From DASVXQ01 sp046727955 (GTDB lineage: Bacteria; Actinomycetota; CALGFH01), in NCBI GenBank assembly GCA_046727955.1, contig JBKPDO010000381.1, positions 1 through 13,664 on the forward strand: a DNA stretch of 13,664 nucleotides, given 5' to 3'. This document shows, in pieces, positions 6,364 through 13,519 of the stretch. The notes under the pieces are model-generated. The model was not told where the DNA came from. It made no database searches and saw only the letters and a list, made by a program, of their open reading frames with translations. Numbering within the stretch: position 1 is the stretch's first letter; each line of letters starts with the position of its first letter. The position numbers and the translations under genes are program-made.

Positions 6364-6380
6364 GGGATTCACCGAATCCC
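6364..6380. promoter_or_regulatory. Perfect 7-bp palindrome GGGATTC-ACC-GAATCCC
   Basis: GGGATTC (6364-6370) and GAATCCC (6374-6380) are separated by 3 bases, within gene-free DNA about 90 bases upstream of the SWIM/kinase -35 box and just past the end of the pcm remnant. It could be a regulator site or a hairpin; no T-run follows on either strand. Confidence 0.45.
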
Positions 6381-6398
6381 GGATTTCCGAGCCCCACC

Positions 6399-6588
6399 GG
6401 TCGTCTGCTCGTGGGGATGCGGATGGGCTCGTCCATGTAGGCCAGGTGAGCGGCTGTGGGCGGCACGAACCGGGCCCGTGGGATAGCGCGGAACGCGGGA
6501 TGACCCGGCTGTCCCGGATGCCCTGGGCATGGAGCGCCTCGGCCAGGTCCTCGGGCGACCTTGATCGCCGGCGGCGCGCGGTTCTCAC
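6399..6588 (-). pseudogene. pcm: Frameshifted N-terminal remnant of protein-L-isoaspartate O-methyltransferase
   Basis: Three minus-strand frames join into one family-like N-terminus. Frame one (from GTG 6586-6588) gives EDLAEALHAQGIRDSRVIP. After a one-base loss it continues AFRAIPRARFVPPTAAHL and AYMDEPIRIP. After a second one-base loss in a C run it continues HEQTT near 6399. Isoaspartate methyltransferases begin with just this order: 'L-A-GI-D-RV--A---VPR--FVP------AY-D--IPI-H-QT-S-P'. The SAM-binding half (roughly 150 residues) is absent; the sequence after HEQTT no longer resembles the family. Intact enzymes repair isomerised aspartate in ageing proteins; this copy cannot be functional. 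Recognised from motif order only, with no database search. Confidence 0.65.
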
Positions 6589-6704
6589 ACGGTGGTCCTT
6601 GTCGTTACCGCGCTGTCAGTCGGGACGACCCGAGCTAGCCTATGCTTGATGCGGTGCCGGCATTGTGCCTGGCAGAGCTGGCCGCCTGAGCGGGTCGGTA
6701 CACG
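6589..6704. other. Gap upstream of the alpha/beta hydrolase
   Basis: Together with the remnant and palindromes before it, this completes the 6273-6704 interval, which has no intact gene. TATGCT near 6640 could be a -10 for the hydrolase gene, but no good -35 is placed 16-18 bases before it. Nothing else was recognised. Confidence 0.3.
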
Positions 6705-7556
6705 ATGCATGGTAGGCGGATGGTGGTCGGTGTCAGCGTCCTGCTGGCGATGGTGCTCGTCGTGATTGCGCTGGCGTGGCTGTTCCAACGACGGCTGATC
6801 TACCTTGCGGAGCCAGGGCGGGCACCGGCCGTCGCGACCGTCCTGCCTGCCGGCGAGGACGTCGCCTTCGATACCGCGGACGGGCTTCGGCTCCGTGGCT
6901 GGTTCGTGCCCGCCGCCACCGGCAAGAGCCAGGCGACCGTGCTAGTGCTCAACGGCAACGCCGGCAACCGGGCGGCGCGGGCACCGCTGGCGGCTGAGCT
7001 GTCGCGGGCCGGGCTGTCGGTGCTGCTGCTGGACTATCGCGGCTACGGTGGCAACCCAGGCAGCCCGTCGGAGCGGGGGCTGCTGGCCGACGCGCGAGCC
7101 GCGCGCGCCTACCTGGCCACGCGCGGCGATGTCGACCCGGCGCGGCTGGTGTACTTCGGCGAGTCGCTGGGGGCCGCGGTGGCGGTCCAGCTCGCGGCCG
7201 AGCGGCCGCCCATGGCGCTGGTGCTGCGCTCGCCGTTCACCTCGCTGGCCGACGTCGGGCGGGTCCATTACCCGTTCCTGCCGGTCCGGTTGCTGCTCAA
7301 GGACCGCTACGCCTCGATCGAGCAGGTCGGCAGGCTACGCTGCCCGGTGCTGGTGGTGGCTGGCGAGCGGGACGGCATCGTTCCCTGGGAGCAGAGCAGG
7401 CGGCTGGCCGCGGCGATTCCCGAGCGGAAGCGGTTTGTGCTGGTTCCCGGCGCTGACCACAACAGCCTCGAGCTGCTGGCGGGCCAGCGGCTGATCGGCG
7501 AGGTGGTCCGCTTCGTGGCTGAGGCGGGCCGCCGCGCTGGCTGCGCGGACCGCTGA
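6705..7556 (+). CDS. Membrane-anchored alpha/beta hydrolase (BEM46/ABHD13-like)
   Basis: The 283-residue protein has one N-terminal hydrophobic helix (about 6-27, VVGVSVLLAMVLVVIALAWL) followed by FQRRLIYLAEP, the usual opening of YfhR/BEM46-like hydrolases, so the catalytic domain is probably anchored on the outer face of the membrane. The oxyanion-hole loop is LVLNGNAGN (80-88), then LLLDYRGYGGNPGSPSE (107-123). The nucleophile is Ser154 in GESLG, the acid Asp223 in GERDGIVP and the base His252 in GADHN, so the triad is complete. The substrate is unknown; esterase or acyl-hydrolase activity is likely. ATG 6705 is used; ATG 6720 (five codons later, after GGCGG) would also keep the anchor. 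It precedes the YbaK-like gene by 155 bases, which has its own promoter candidate. Confidence 0.9.
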   Translation: MHGRRMVVGVSVLLAMVLVVIALAWLFQRRLIYLAEPGRAPAVATVLPAGEDVAFDTADGLRLRGWFVPAATGKSQATVLVLNGNAGNRAARAPLAAELSRAGLSVLLLDYRGYGGNPGSPSERGLLADARAARAYLATRGDVDPARLVYFGESLGAAVAVQLAAERPPMALVLRSPFTSLADVGRVHYPFLPVRLLLKDRYASIEQVGRLRCPVLVVAGERDGIVPWEQSRRLAAAIPERKRFVLVPGADHNSLELLAGQRLIGEVVRFVAEAGRRAGCADR

Positions 7557-7565
7557 CGCACGTGA

Positions 7566-7581
7566 ACGGGCCGCGCCCCGT
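7566..7581 (+). terminator. Weak hairpin after the hydrolase gene
   Basis: ACGGG (7566-7570) and CCCGT (7577-7581) form a perfect stem with a 6-base loop, 9 bases after the stop. No T-run follows. Confidence 0.25.
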
Positions 7582-7597
7582 CTTGCCCCGCCTCGCC

Positions 7598-7616
7598 CGA
7601 CGCGACGCGACGCGAC
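7598..7616 (+). repeat. Short 5-bp tandem repeat (CGACG)
   Basis: CGACG occurs three times in a row and is followed by CGACA, in the leader upstream of the YbaK-like gene. Probably simple-sequence slippage. Confidence 0.7.
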
Positions 7617-7651
7617 AGCATCCTCTCAGGGCTCGAGCCGATCTCAAGCCA

Positions 7652-7680
7652 TCGTCAGGCGGCGATATCCGCGGTACGCT
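7652..7680 (+). promoter_or_regulatory. Candidate promoter of the YbaK-like gene
   Basis: TCGTCA (7652-7657) and TACGCT (7675-7680) are 17 bases apart. The -10 has the TAnnnT form usual for the actinobacterial housekeeping sigma. Transcription from about 7687 would give a leader of roughly 25 bases containing the purine-rich GAGGGGGTGGGG before ATG 7712. Confidence 0.45.
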
Positions 7681-7711
7681 CAGTTCCCTGGCGAGACGAG
7701 GGGGTGGGGTG

Positions 7712-8200
7712 ATGACCCAGGTGAGGGAGCATCTCGAAACCCACGGCGTCCCATTCGAGCCCATCGCGCACCAGCAGACCTACACCTCGATCGCCGAGGC
7801 GAGGGCGCTCGGCATCGATGCCGGTGAGGTTCTCAAGACGGTCGCGGTGCGCGTAGGGGGCGGCTATGCGCTGATGGCGGTCCCGGCGACCTGTCGCCTC
7901 GACCTACATCGCGTGCAAGCAGCGGTGGGCGATCGTCGTGTCCGGCTTGCCACCGAAGAGGAGCTGCTGCGGGACTTTCCAGACATCGAGCTGGGCGCTC
8001 TGCCGCCGCTTGGCTCGCTGCTGGGCGCACCGGTCTACGTCGATCAGGAGGTGCTCGAGCACGAAACGGTGGTCTTTGCCGCAGGGAGCCAGACCGAATC
8101 CGTTCAGATAAGGACGGCGGATCTGCTCCAGCACGAGCGGGTGACGACCGTGCCACTGATCAAGCATGCTGAGGAGGATGAGAAGGACTGGCTGCCGTAG
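7712..8200 (+). CDS. YbaK/EbsC-family aminoacyl-tRNA deacylase-like protein
   Basis: The product has 162 residues, normal for a free-standing YbaK/ProX-type editing domain. The opening HLETHGVPFEPIAHQQTYTSIAEA, the invariant-type Lys42 in GEVLKTVAVRV (39-49), ELGALPPLG (93-101) and FAAGSQTESVQI (122-133) are the family's conserved blocks. Characterised relatives hydrolyse mischarged tRNA (for example Cys-tRNA-Pro or Ala-tRNA-Pro) in trans; which tRNA this one edits cannot be read. The frame is open back to 7562, but those 50 codons are low-complexity and upstream of the promoter candidate, so ATG 7712 after a G-rich Shine-Dalgarno is chosen. Confidence 0.88.
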   Translation: MTQVREHLETHGVPFEPIAHQQTYTSIAEARALGIDAGEVLKTVAVRVGGGYALMAVPATCRLDLHRVQAAVGDRRVRLATEEELLRDFPDIELGALPPLGSLLGAPVYVDQEVLEHETVVFAAGSQTESVQIRTADLLQHERVTTVPLIKHAEEDEKDWLP

Positions 8201-8338
8201 CCACGGTCCACACGCCCACCGCAGTTCCACCAGCGTAAGGCTCGCTTGCCGGTGCTGGCCCTCGCGCCCATCAATGGCCTCGCCGAGGCTTGGCGGGCAG
8301 CGGGACCCCGTCCGACTTCCTCCACCGAGGGAGCCCCG
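8201..8338. other. Gene-free stretch before the sigma remnant
   Basis: First part of the 324-base interval between the YbaK-like and MscS genes. No coding signal, promoter or repeat that I could support; it may hold the more degraded upstream part of the sigma-factor gene. Confidence 0.3.
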
Positions 8339-8490
8339 TCCTTGCCAGCTCGTGGACTGGCGGTCGTGGTGTGCGGTTCTTCGACGACCTGAAGCAGGAC
8401 GAGATCGACGCCCGGCTCGGCTGCTCCAGATGCACGTCTCGCGTGCTGCGCCGCGCTGTGACGCGCATGCGCGAGCAGCTCGGGTCCTAG
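8339..8490 (+). pseudogene. C-terminal (region 4) remnant of a SigB/SigF/SigG-type sigma factor
   Basis: Three frames combine into a region-4 tail. LPARGLAVVV (8342-8371) continues, after loss of one base before 8372, as LRFFDDLKQDEIDARLGCS. Loss of one C before 8428 gives QMHVSR, and loss of two bases near 8442 restores the frame for RVLRRAVTRMREQLGS and TAG at 8488-8490. Stress-type sigma factors end in 'LP-RE--V--LRFF-D-TQ-EIA--LG-SQMHVSR-LRR----LR--L'. The net -3 after VRFF means the VRFF and MREQL parts share a frame, but the QMHV core is scrambled to RCT. Regions 1-3 are missing. It ends 34 bases before the MscS gene. Confidence 0.75.
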
Positions 8491-8511
8491 CCCAGCTGGT
8501 CACCGGCGCCG

Positions 8512-8517
8512 TAAGCT
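8512..8517 (+). promoter_or_regulatory. Possible -10 for a leaderless MscS transcript
   Basis: TAAGCT stands 7 bases before ATG 8525, and no Shine-Dalgarno is visible in between. The spacing would give a leaderless mRNA. A good -35 was not found, so the call is weak. Confidence 0.3.
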
Positions 8518-8524
8518 GCCTCCC

Positions 8525-9616
8525 ATGGACGTGACGCCCGACTCCGGGCTGGCCCGGGCGCTGGGCACGGCGAGCGTCGTGGTGGCAGCGCTGATCGTCC
8601 ACGTCCTGGCCTGGCGGGTGGTGCTGCGGCTGATGAAGGACCGCACGCTGGCCAAGGAGCTGCGCACCCGCTGCCGCTGGCCGGCGCGCGCCGTGGTGGC
8701 ACTCGCCGCCCTGCTGCTGGCGCTGTCCGCCATGCGCCCGCAGCTCAGCAGCCACCGGGCGGTGACGTACGTGCTGGCGCTCGCGCTCATCGCGGCCACG
8801 ACATGGCTGGCGATCCGCCTGGTACGCGTGGCCGAGAGCGCGATAATGCGGCGCTACGACGTGGACGTGCCCGACAACCTGCGCGCCCGTCGGGTGCGCA
8901 CCCAGGTGCGCGTGCTCGGCCGCGTGATGATAGTCGCGATCACTCTGCTGGCGCTCGTCAGCGTGCTCCTGATCTTCCCGGAGGGGCGGGCGGTCGGCGC
9001 GAGCCTGCTCGCCTCCGCTGGGATCGTGGGGGTCATCGCCGGGGTGGCGGCCCGCTCCACCGTCGGCAACCTCATCGCCGGCCTGCAAATCGCCTTCGCC
9101 GAGCCGATCCGCCTCGACGACGCCGTGGTGGTCGAGGGCGAATGGGGCAATATCGAGGAGATCACCCTCACCTATGTGGTGGTGCGGATCTGGGACCGCC
9201 GGCGGCTGGTGCTGCCGTCCTCTTACTTCGTCGAGCGCCCCATCCAGAACTGGACGCGCTATTCCGCCGACATCGTCGGCTCGGTGCACCTGGCGGTCGA
9301 CTACACCACCTCGGTCGCGGAGGTGCGCGCGGAGTTCGAGCGCATCCTCGCCGCGTCCACGCTGTGGAACGGACAGACCGCCGTGCTGCAGGTGGTCGAT
9401 GCCACCGAGCGGACCATGACGCTGCGCGCGCTGGTGAGCGCGGACAGCGCGCCGAAAGCCTGGGACCTGCGCTGCGAGGTGCGCGAGGAGCTGCTGGCGT
9501 GGCTGCAGCGCGAGCACCCGGAGGCACTGCCGCGCCTGCGCACCGAGGTCCAGGGCCGGCGCTGGAGCCAGGACCTCAGTCCTGACCGCCAGCACGTTCC
9601 CCACTCGGACCTATAG
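8525..9616 (+). CDS. MscS-family small-conductance mechanosensitive channel
   Basis: The 363-residue protein has about five membrane segments (roughly 14-36, 54-72, 78-102, 129-151, 156-192). The last is the pore helix with alternating small residues, SLLASAGIVGVIAGVAARSTVGNLIAG, followed by the family signature FAEPIRLDDAVVVEGEWGNIEEI (191-213) and a beta domain (RLVLPSSYF, 227-235) then an alpha/beta cytoplasmic domain. MscS channels open on membrane tension and release solutes during hypo-osmotic shock. There is an extra membrane pair compared with the three-helix E. coli MscS, which is common in actinobacterial relatives. The last 20 residues are polar and may not be conserved. The stop at 9614-9616 overlaps the convergent minus-strand fragment by 6 bases. 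Confidence 0.92.
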   Translation: MDVTPDSGLARALGTASVVVAALIVHVLAWRVVLRLMKDRTLAKELRTRCRWPARAVVALAALLLALSAMRPQLSSHRAVTYVLALALIAATTWLAIRLVRVAESAIMRRYDVDVPDNLRARRVRTQVRVLGRVMIVAITLLALVSVLLIFPEGRAVGASLLASAGIVGVIAGVAARSTVGNLIAGLQIAFAEPIRLDDAVVVEGEWGNIEEITLTYVVVRIWDRRRLVLPSSYFVERPIQNWTRYSADIVGSVHLAVDYTTSVAEVRAEFERILAASTLWNGQTAVLQVVDATERTMTLRALVSADSAPKAWDLRCEVREELLAWLQREHPEALPRLRTEVQGRRWSQDLSPDRQHVPHSDL

Positions 9617-9745
9617 CAGCAGGTCGAAGACGCGGAAGGCGGTTCGCCACTGCTCGGTCTGCGGATTCTTCAGCTTGGGGTCGATGAGGGTGAAGGTGCG
9701 GAACTCAGCCTGGTGTAGCCGGGCTCGAAGATCCAAGAGCTTATG
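9611..9745 (-). pseudogene. Unidentified coding fragment (C-terminal end)
   Basis: The minus strand reads LLDLRARLHQAEFRTF, then TLIDPKLKNPQTEQW and RTAFRVFDLLL, ending at TAG 9611-9613. Codon third positions are nearly all G or C from the EFRTF block on, as in real genes here, and composition is that of a folded protein. Upstream of about 9745 the frame loses coding character, so this looks like the preserved tail of a truncated gene, ending immediately against the MscS stop. I do not recognise the family. Confidence 0.45.
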
Positions 9746-9868
9746 GCATGACTCCCTCGTCGAGAAGCACCGTGGACGCCCGCTGCGCCGCGGAGCCGGT
9801 CGGGTCAAGCGGCGCCGCGGGTGGTCTAGTAGCGCGGTCCAGCTCGGCCTTGGCGGTCTGGTCACCAG

Positions 9869-9892
9869 GACCAGTGGCGTGACCAGTGGCGC
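9869..9892 (+). repeat. 12-bp tandem repeat next to the epimerase pseudogene
   Basis: GACCAGTGGCGT (9869-9880) is followed directly by GACCAGTGGCGC (9881-9892), 11 of 12 bases identical. It ends 1 base from the pseudogene's stop codon. Probably a slippage duplication. Confidence 0.75.
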
Positions 9893-9893
9893 T

Positions 9894-10887
9894 TCACGCC
9901 ATCGTAAGCAGTTCGGCCTCACGCGCCGGGTCCAGGCCCACCTGGACCCGTTGCGGGCGGCCGGCGCGCGGTGGCACACCGCCGACGGTGCGCAGCCACT
10001 GCCACGTGTCGGCAACCGTCTGCGCCACCGGGCGGCAGCGCAGCCCGGCTGCGTACGCGCGGCTGACATCGCCCTCGTGCAGCCACCGGAACGCATGCCC
10101 GACCGGGATCCACACCGGCAGATCGTTCCACGGCACTACCCCCGCCGCGAGGATCGGTCCAGGGTCGACCCACCGCAGGGTGGCGCGTGCGCCGGTCACC
10201 GCGACACACGCCGCCAGCAGCTCGCCGATGGTCGCGTGCCCGGTCCGGCTGACCACGTTGAACGTGCCGCCAACACGCTCCTGGCCCGGTCCAGCAGCCA
10301 GGTCACCAGGTCCCGGACGTCGATGTACTGCAGCGGCAGGTCGGCCGGAGCGGGAGCCAGCACCTGGCCACCACGGGCCACCCGCTGAAGCCACCAGGGA
10401 AGCCGGCCGATGTCTTCCCCCGGGCCGAGGATCAGACCGGCACGAGCGATCAGGGCGCGCTCGCCGAAGATCTCCAGCGCCGCTTGTTCCCCGCCGGCCT
10501 TCAGCTCAGCGTAGCTGCCGTCAAGCGCGTCCGGGGCGGCGTCGACGACCGGTGCGCGCTCGTCGGCGCCCAGCGCCACCGGCTCGCGGTAGACCGACCT
10601 GCTGGACACGTAGACGTAGTGCCCGGTCGAGCCGACCAGCGCTCGTGCGGCGTTCAGGACGGCACGCGGCGCCCCATCTCAGGTGTCGACCACCAGGTCC
10701 CACTGGCCGCCTGTCAGCGCCGACAGCCCGTCGGGAGCCGAGCGTCCCCCCGCAGTCGTCGCACCCCGTCCGGTACCGCGCCGTGCAGGCCCCGGTTGAA
10801 CACCGTCACCGGCCAGCCTCGCCGCAGCGCCTCCGTGACCGTCGCTCCGCCAACAAAGCCCGTACCGCCCAGTACCAGTAGTCTCAT
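9894..10887 (-). pseudogene. NAD-dependent epimerase/dehydratase-family pseudogene (two frameshifts, one nonsense codon)
   Basis: The parts align end to end. ATG 10885-10887 starts MRLLVLGGTGFVGGATVTEA with the NAD-binding GGTGFVG; the frame runs to RGD. A one-base loss near 10743 shifts it (RGDRSAPDGLSAL if repaired). A TGA at 10679-10681 replaces what reads as Trp in DT(W)DGAPRAVLNAARAL. The frame then gives YVYVSSRSVY, YAELKAGGEQ (YxxxK type), LIARAGLILGPGED and PLQYIDVRDLVTWLLDRA. A one-base C loss near 10282 restores QERVGGTFNVVSRTGHATIG and a normal C-terminus ending at 9894-9896. The repaired product would be about 331 residues, full length for an atypical extended SDR of the isoflavone-reductase/epimerase kind. 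The substrate is unknown. A sequencing error could explain each indel, but not all three lesions together comfortably. Confidence 0.85.
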
Positions 10888-11267
10888 GGCGCTACTGTCC
10901 ACCACCTCAACCCGGCGCGCTGCAATGTTCGCGGTTAGCCGATTGCGCCTGAAGCGGAATCCAAATAGCCACTCTGCCAGCATGGCGGGTCGCGTCTTGT
11001 CGCGTGGTCTACAAGCTGCTCGCCTCAACGCAGGTCTACAGCGGCGCCGCCGTGGTCAGCGTCAGCAGCATGCGGTTGAAGGAGGCCCACGCACTCCGAC
11101 ACCTACTTGCAGATGTAGGGGGTTTCGGATTGCCGCATCGTCCGTCCGAATTCGAGGGTCTTGCTATGGGCGCCGCGCCAACCGCTCGGCCGGGGACAGC
11201 CCGTCGCTTGCCGGGGCGGGGTGCAAGGGCGACGATAGGTGCAGGCCCACCGCGGGAGGCGAGGACC
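10888..11267. other. 380-base gap between the epimerase pseudogene and the GH15 gene
   Basis: No gene is supported. The GH15 frame is open upstream back to 11004, but the extra 88 codons are low-complexity and unlike the family. A CCTAC/GTAGG hairpin (11102-11106 with 11115-11119) with outer CCGA/TCGG (11096-11099 with 11125-11128) is present. CTTGC and GCAAG flank a G-rich spacer near 11207-11227. No promoter pair with good spacing was found for GH15. Confidence 0.3.
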
Positions 11268-13337
11268 ATGGCCAGCGCCGTTTCCGAAGGCCACGAGGAA
11301 AGCGGCCAGGTAGTCAAGGTCCCCGGGCCACCGGTGACGGCCGGCGATGGGCCGGCGGGGGAGGCCGCTCGGGCTCAGGAGATGCCGACGGCGGCGTTCG
11401 AATTTGAGGTCTACGAGGGCCTGAGCCCGTTCCCGTCCATCGCCGAGTACGCGTTCCTGTCGGACTGCGAGACCAACGCCCTGGTCGCGCCGAGCGGCAA
11501 CGCGGAATGGCTATGCCTGCCCCGCCCCGATGGGCGGAGCGTGTTCGCGTCGATCCTGGACCGTGCGGCGGGCGGCTTCCGGCTCGGGCCGACCGGGGTC
11601 TCGGTGCCGGCCGGGCGCCGCTACCTCCCCGGCACCCTGGTTCTTGAGACCACCTGGCGGGCGCGGAGCGGCTGGCTGGTCGTCCGCGACGCGATGTGCA
11701 TCGGCCCCTGGTACCACCAGCAGCGACGCTCGGGAACCCACCGCCGGCCCCCGACCGACTACGAGGCCGAGCACATCCTGCTGCGCACAGTGAAGTGCAT
11801 CATCGGCAGCGTCGAGCTCAGCCTGGACTGCGAGCCGGTGTTCGACTACGGGCGGACCGAGGCCCGGTGGGAGTACGCGGGGCAAGGCTATGGCGAGGCG
11901 ATCGCGAATGGCGGGGACGGCGATGTCCCGTTGCGGCTGGTCACCAACCTGCGCGTGGGGTTCGAAGGCCGTGGGGCGCACGCGCGCACCACGCTGCGCG
12001 AGGGTGAGCGCGCCTATGTGGCGCTGTGCTGGCCTCGGTCGCAGTGGTCGGCCTCCGAGGAGTACTGGGCCGAGCGGGTCCCACCGGCCACCTGCGACGA
12101 GGCCTTCGAGCGCATGGAGCGGACCGCGGAGTTCTGGCGCGGCTGGATCAACCAAGGAGTGTTCCCCGAGCACCCCTGGCAGAGTTACCTGCAGCGCAGC
12201 GCGCTGACGCTCAAGGGCCTGACCTATGCGCCGACCGGAGCGCTGCTGGCGGCGGCCACGACGTCGCTGCCCGAGACGCCCGCTGGCGAACGCAACTACG
12301 ACTACCGGTACACCTGGATCCGTGATGCCACCTTCATGCTCTGGGGCCTGTACACGCTCGGCCTGGATCGCGAGGCGAACGACTTCTTCTACTTCGTGGC
12401 CGAGGTTTGCGGTGGCGAGGAGGACCTCCAGATCATGTACGGGGTGGGTGGCGAGAAGGAGTTGCCTGAGCAGGCCTTCGACCACTTGAGCGGCTATGAC
12501 GGCGCGGTGCCGGTACGCGTGGGCAACGAAGCCGCGACCCAGGTCCAGCACGACGTCTGGGGTGCCGTGCTCGACTCTGTCTACCTGCACACCAAGTCGC
12601 GGGACTACCTGCCGGAGCGGGTCTGGCCGACCCTGAAGCGAGCGGTCGAGTGCGCGGTGGCCAACTGGCACAAGCCCGACCAGGGAATCTGGGAAGTGCG
12701 CGGCGAGGCCAAGCATTTCACCGCATCCAAGCTGATGTGCTGGGTGGCGTGCGATCGTGGCGCCCGCCTGGCGAAGCTGCATGGCGATCGCGACCTTGCC
12801 GTCAGCTGGCGCAAGGTGGCCGACGAGATCCACGCCGACATCTGCGAGCATGGCGTGGACGAGCGGGGCGTGTTCGTGCAGCACTACGACACGACCGCGT
12901 TGGACGCCTCGGTCCTGCTCATGCCGCTGCTGCGTTTCCTGCCACCCGACGACCCGAGGATTCGCAACACCGTGCTCGCCGTCGCGGACGAGCTGACCGT
13001 GGACGAACTGGTGCTGCGCTACCGCGTGGACCAGACCGACGATGGCTTCTCGGGCGAGGAGGGCACGTTTACGATCTGCTCGTTCTGGCTGGTCTCGGCG
13101 TTGGTGGAGATCGGCGAGGTCGCCCGCGCCCGTCGGCTGTGCGAGAAGCTGCTGTCGTATGCCAGCCCGCTGCAGCTGTACGCCGAGGAGATCGACCCGC
13201 GCAGCGGCCGGCACCTGGGGAACTTCCCGCAGGCGTTCGCCCATCTGGCGCTGATCAATGCGGTCATGCACGTGATCCGGGCCGAGGCCGGCGGCGACGC
13301 AACCCGCTTCGCCCCCCAGGGCATTTCCGTGCCCTGA
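11268..13337 (+). CDS. Glycoside hydrolase family 15 (trehalase/glucoamylase-like)
   Basis: The 689-residue protein has the two-domain GH15 plan: an N-terminal beta-sandwich (about 52-300, opening PSIAEYAFLSDCETNALVAPSGNAEWLCLPR) and an (alpha/alpha)6 barrel (about 305-675). Barrel marks are ERNYDYRYTWIRDATFMLWG (341-360), the general acid Glu476 in GIWEVRGEAKHFTASKLMCWVA (473-494) and the base in LYAEEIDPRSGRHLGNFPQAF (637-657), most likely Glu640. By layout it resembles the actinobacterial GH15 trehalases, which cleave trehalose to glucose, but a glucoamylase or other alpha-glucosidase cannot be excluded. No signal peptide is visible, so it should be cytoplasmic. The first 45 residues are a charged extension. 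ATG 11268-11270 follows GGGAGGCGAGG. Codon use is uniform and no frame break is seen. Confidence 0.93.
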   Translation: MASAVSEGHEESGQVVKVPGPPVTAGDGPAGEAARAQEMPTAAFEFEVYEGLSPFPSIAEYAFLSDCETNALVAPSGNAEWLCLPRPDGRSVFASILDRAAGGFRLGPTGVSVPAGRRYLPGTLVLETTWRARSGWLVVRDAMCIGPWYHQQRRSGTHRRPPTDYEAEHILLRTVKCIIGSVELSLDCEPVFDYGRTEARWEYAGQGYGEAIANGGDGDVPLRLVTNLRVGFEGRGAHARTTLREGERAYVALCWPRSQWSASEEYWAERVPPATCDEAFERMERTAEFWRGWINQGVFPEHPWQSYLQRSALTLKGLTYAPTGALLAAATTSLPETPAGERNYDYRYTWIRDATFMLWGLYTLGLDREANDFFYFVAEVCGGEEDLQIMYGVGGEKELPEQAFDHLSGYDGAVPVRVGNEAATQVQHDVWGAVLDSVYLHTKSRDYLPERVWPTLKRAVECAVANWHKPDQGIWEVRGEAKHFTASKLMCWVACDRGARLAKLHGDRDLAVSWRKVADEIHADICEHGVDERGVFVQHYDTTALDASVLLMPLLRFLPPDDPRIRNTVLAVADELTVDELVLRYRVDQTDDGFSGEEGTFTICSFWLVSALVEIGEVARARRLCEKLLSYASPLQLYAEEIDPRSGRHLGNFPQAFAHLALINAVMHVIRAEAGGDATRFAPQGISVP

Positions 13338-13354
13338 AGCGAGCCATACGGGGA

Positions 13355-13519
13355 CTGTTGCATTGAGCCGGAAGGCATGGGCGGAGCCGAGCAAAGTGGA
13401 GGCTCTCTCTCGTAGACGGCGCCGAAGAAGCACTTGAACCACTCGATCGTGCCCATGATCGGCTGCGCCTGAGAGTCCGAGTGGAGGGCGTCGGACGGAG
13501 TGATCGCTCAATGCAACAG
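13355..13519. mobile_element. 165-bp element with perfect 14-bp terminal inverted repeats (MITE-like or decayed IS)
   Basis: CTGTTGCATTGAGC (13355-13368) and GCTCAATGCAACAG (13506-13519) are exact reverse complements and bound a 165-base segment. One base further out the ends are GGGA and GGCG-like, so the full tips read GG--CTGTTGCATTGAGC. The 'GG-nn-CTGTTGCA' form recalls IS6-family (IS26-like) tips; this is a resemblance only. The interior encodes a short minus-strand stretch MGTIEWFKCFFGAVYERE that could be a transposase scrap, but no transposase gene is present. No target-site duplication is seen. It lies 17 bases after the GH15 stop and exactly where the MalT/LuxR fragment breaks off. 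Confidence 0.75.

Noticed and set aside
7562..7711. N-terminal extension of the YbaK-like protein
   Set aside because: Arg/Pro-rich, includes the simple repeat and the promoter candidate; family homology starts at 7712.
7904..9604. 566-residue open frame antisense to the YbaK-like and MscS genes
   Set aside because: Gln/His/Arg-rich composition with no domain, covering two well-supported genes on the other strand: a high-GC shadow.
10679..10681. In-frame TGA in the epimerase gene as a recoded (selenocysteine or read-through) codon
   Set aside because: The same gene also has two frameshifts, no active-site cysteine is expected at this place, and no stem-loop stands out after it. A nonsense mutation is simpler.
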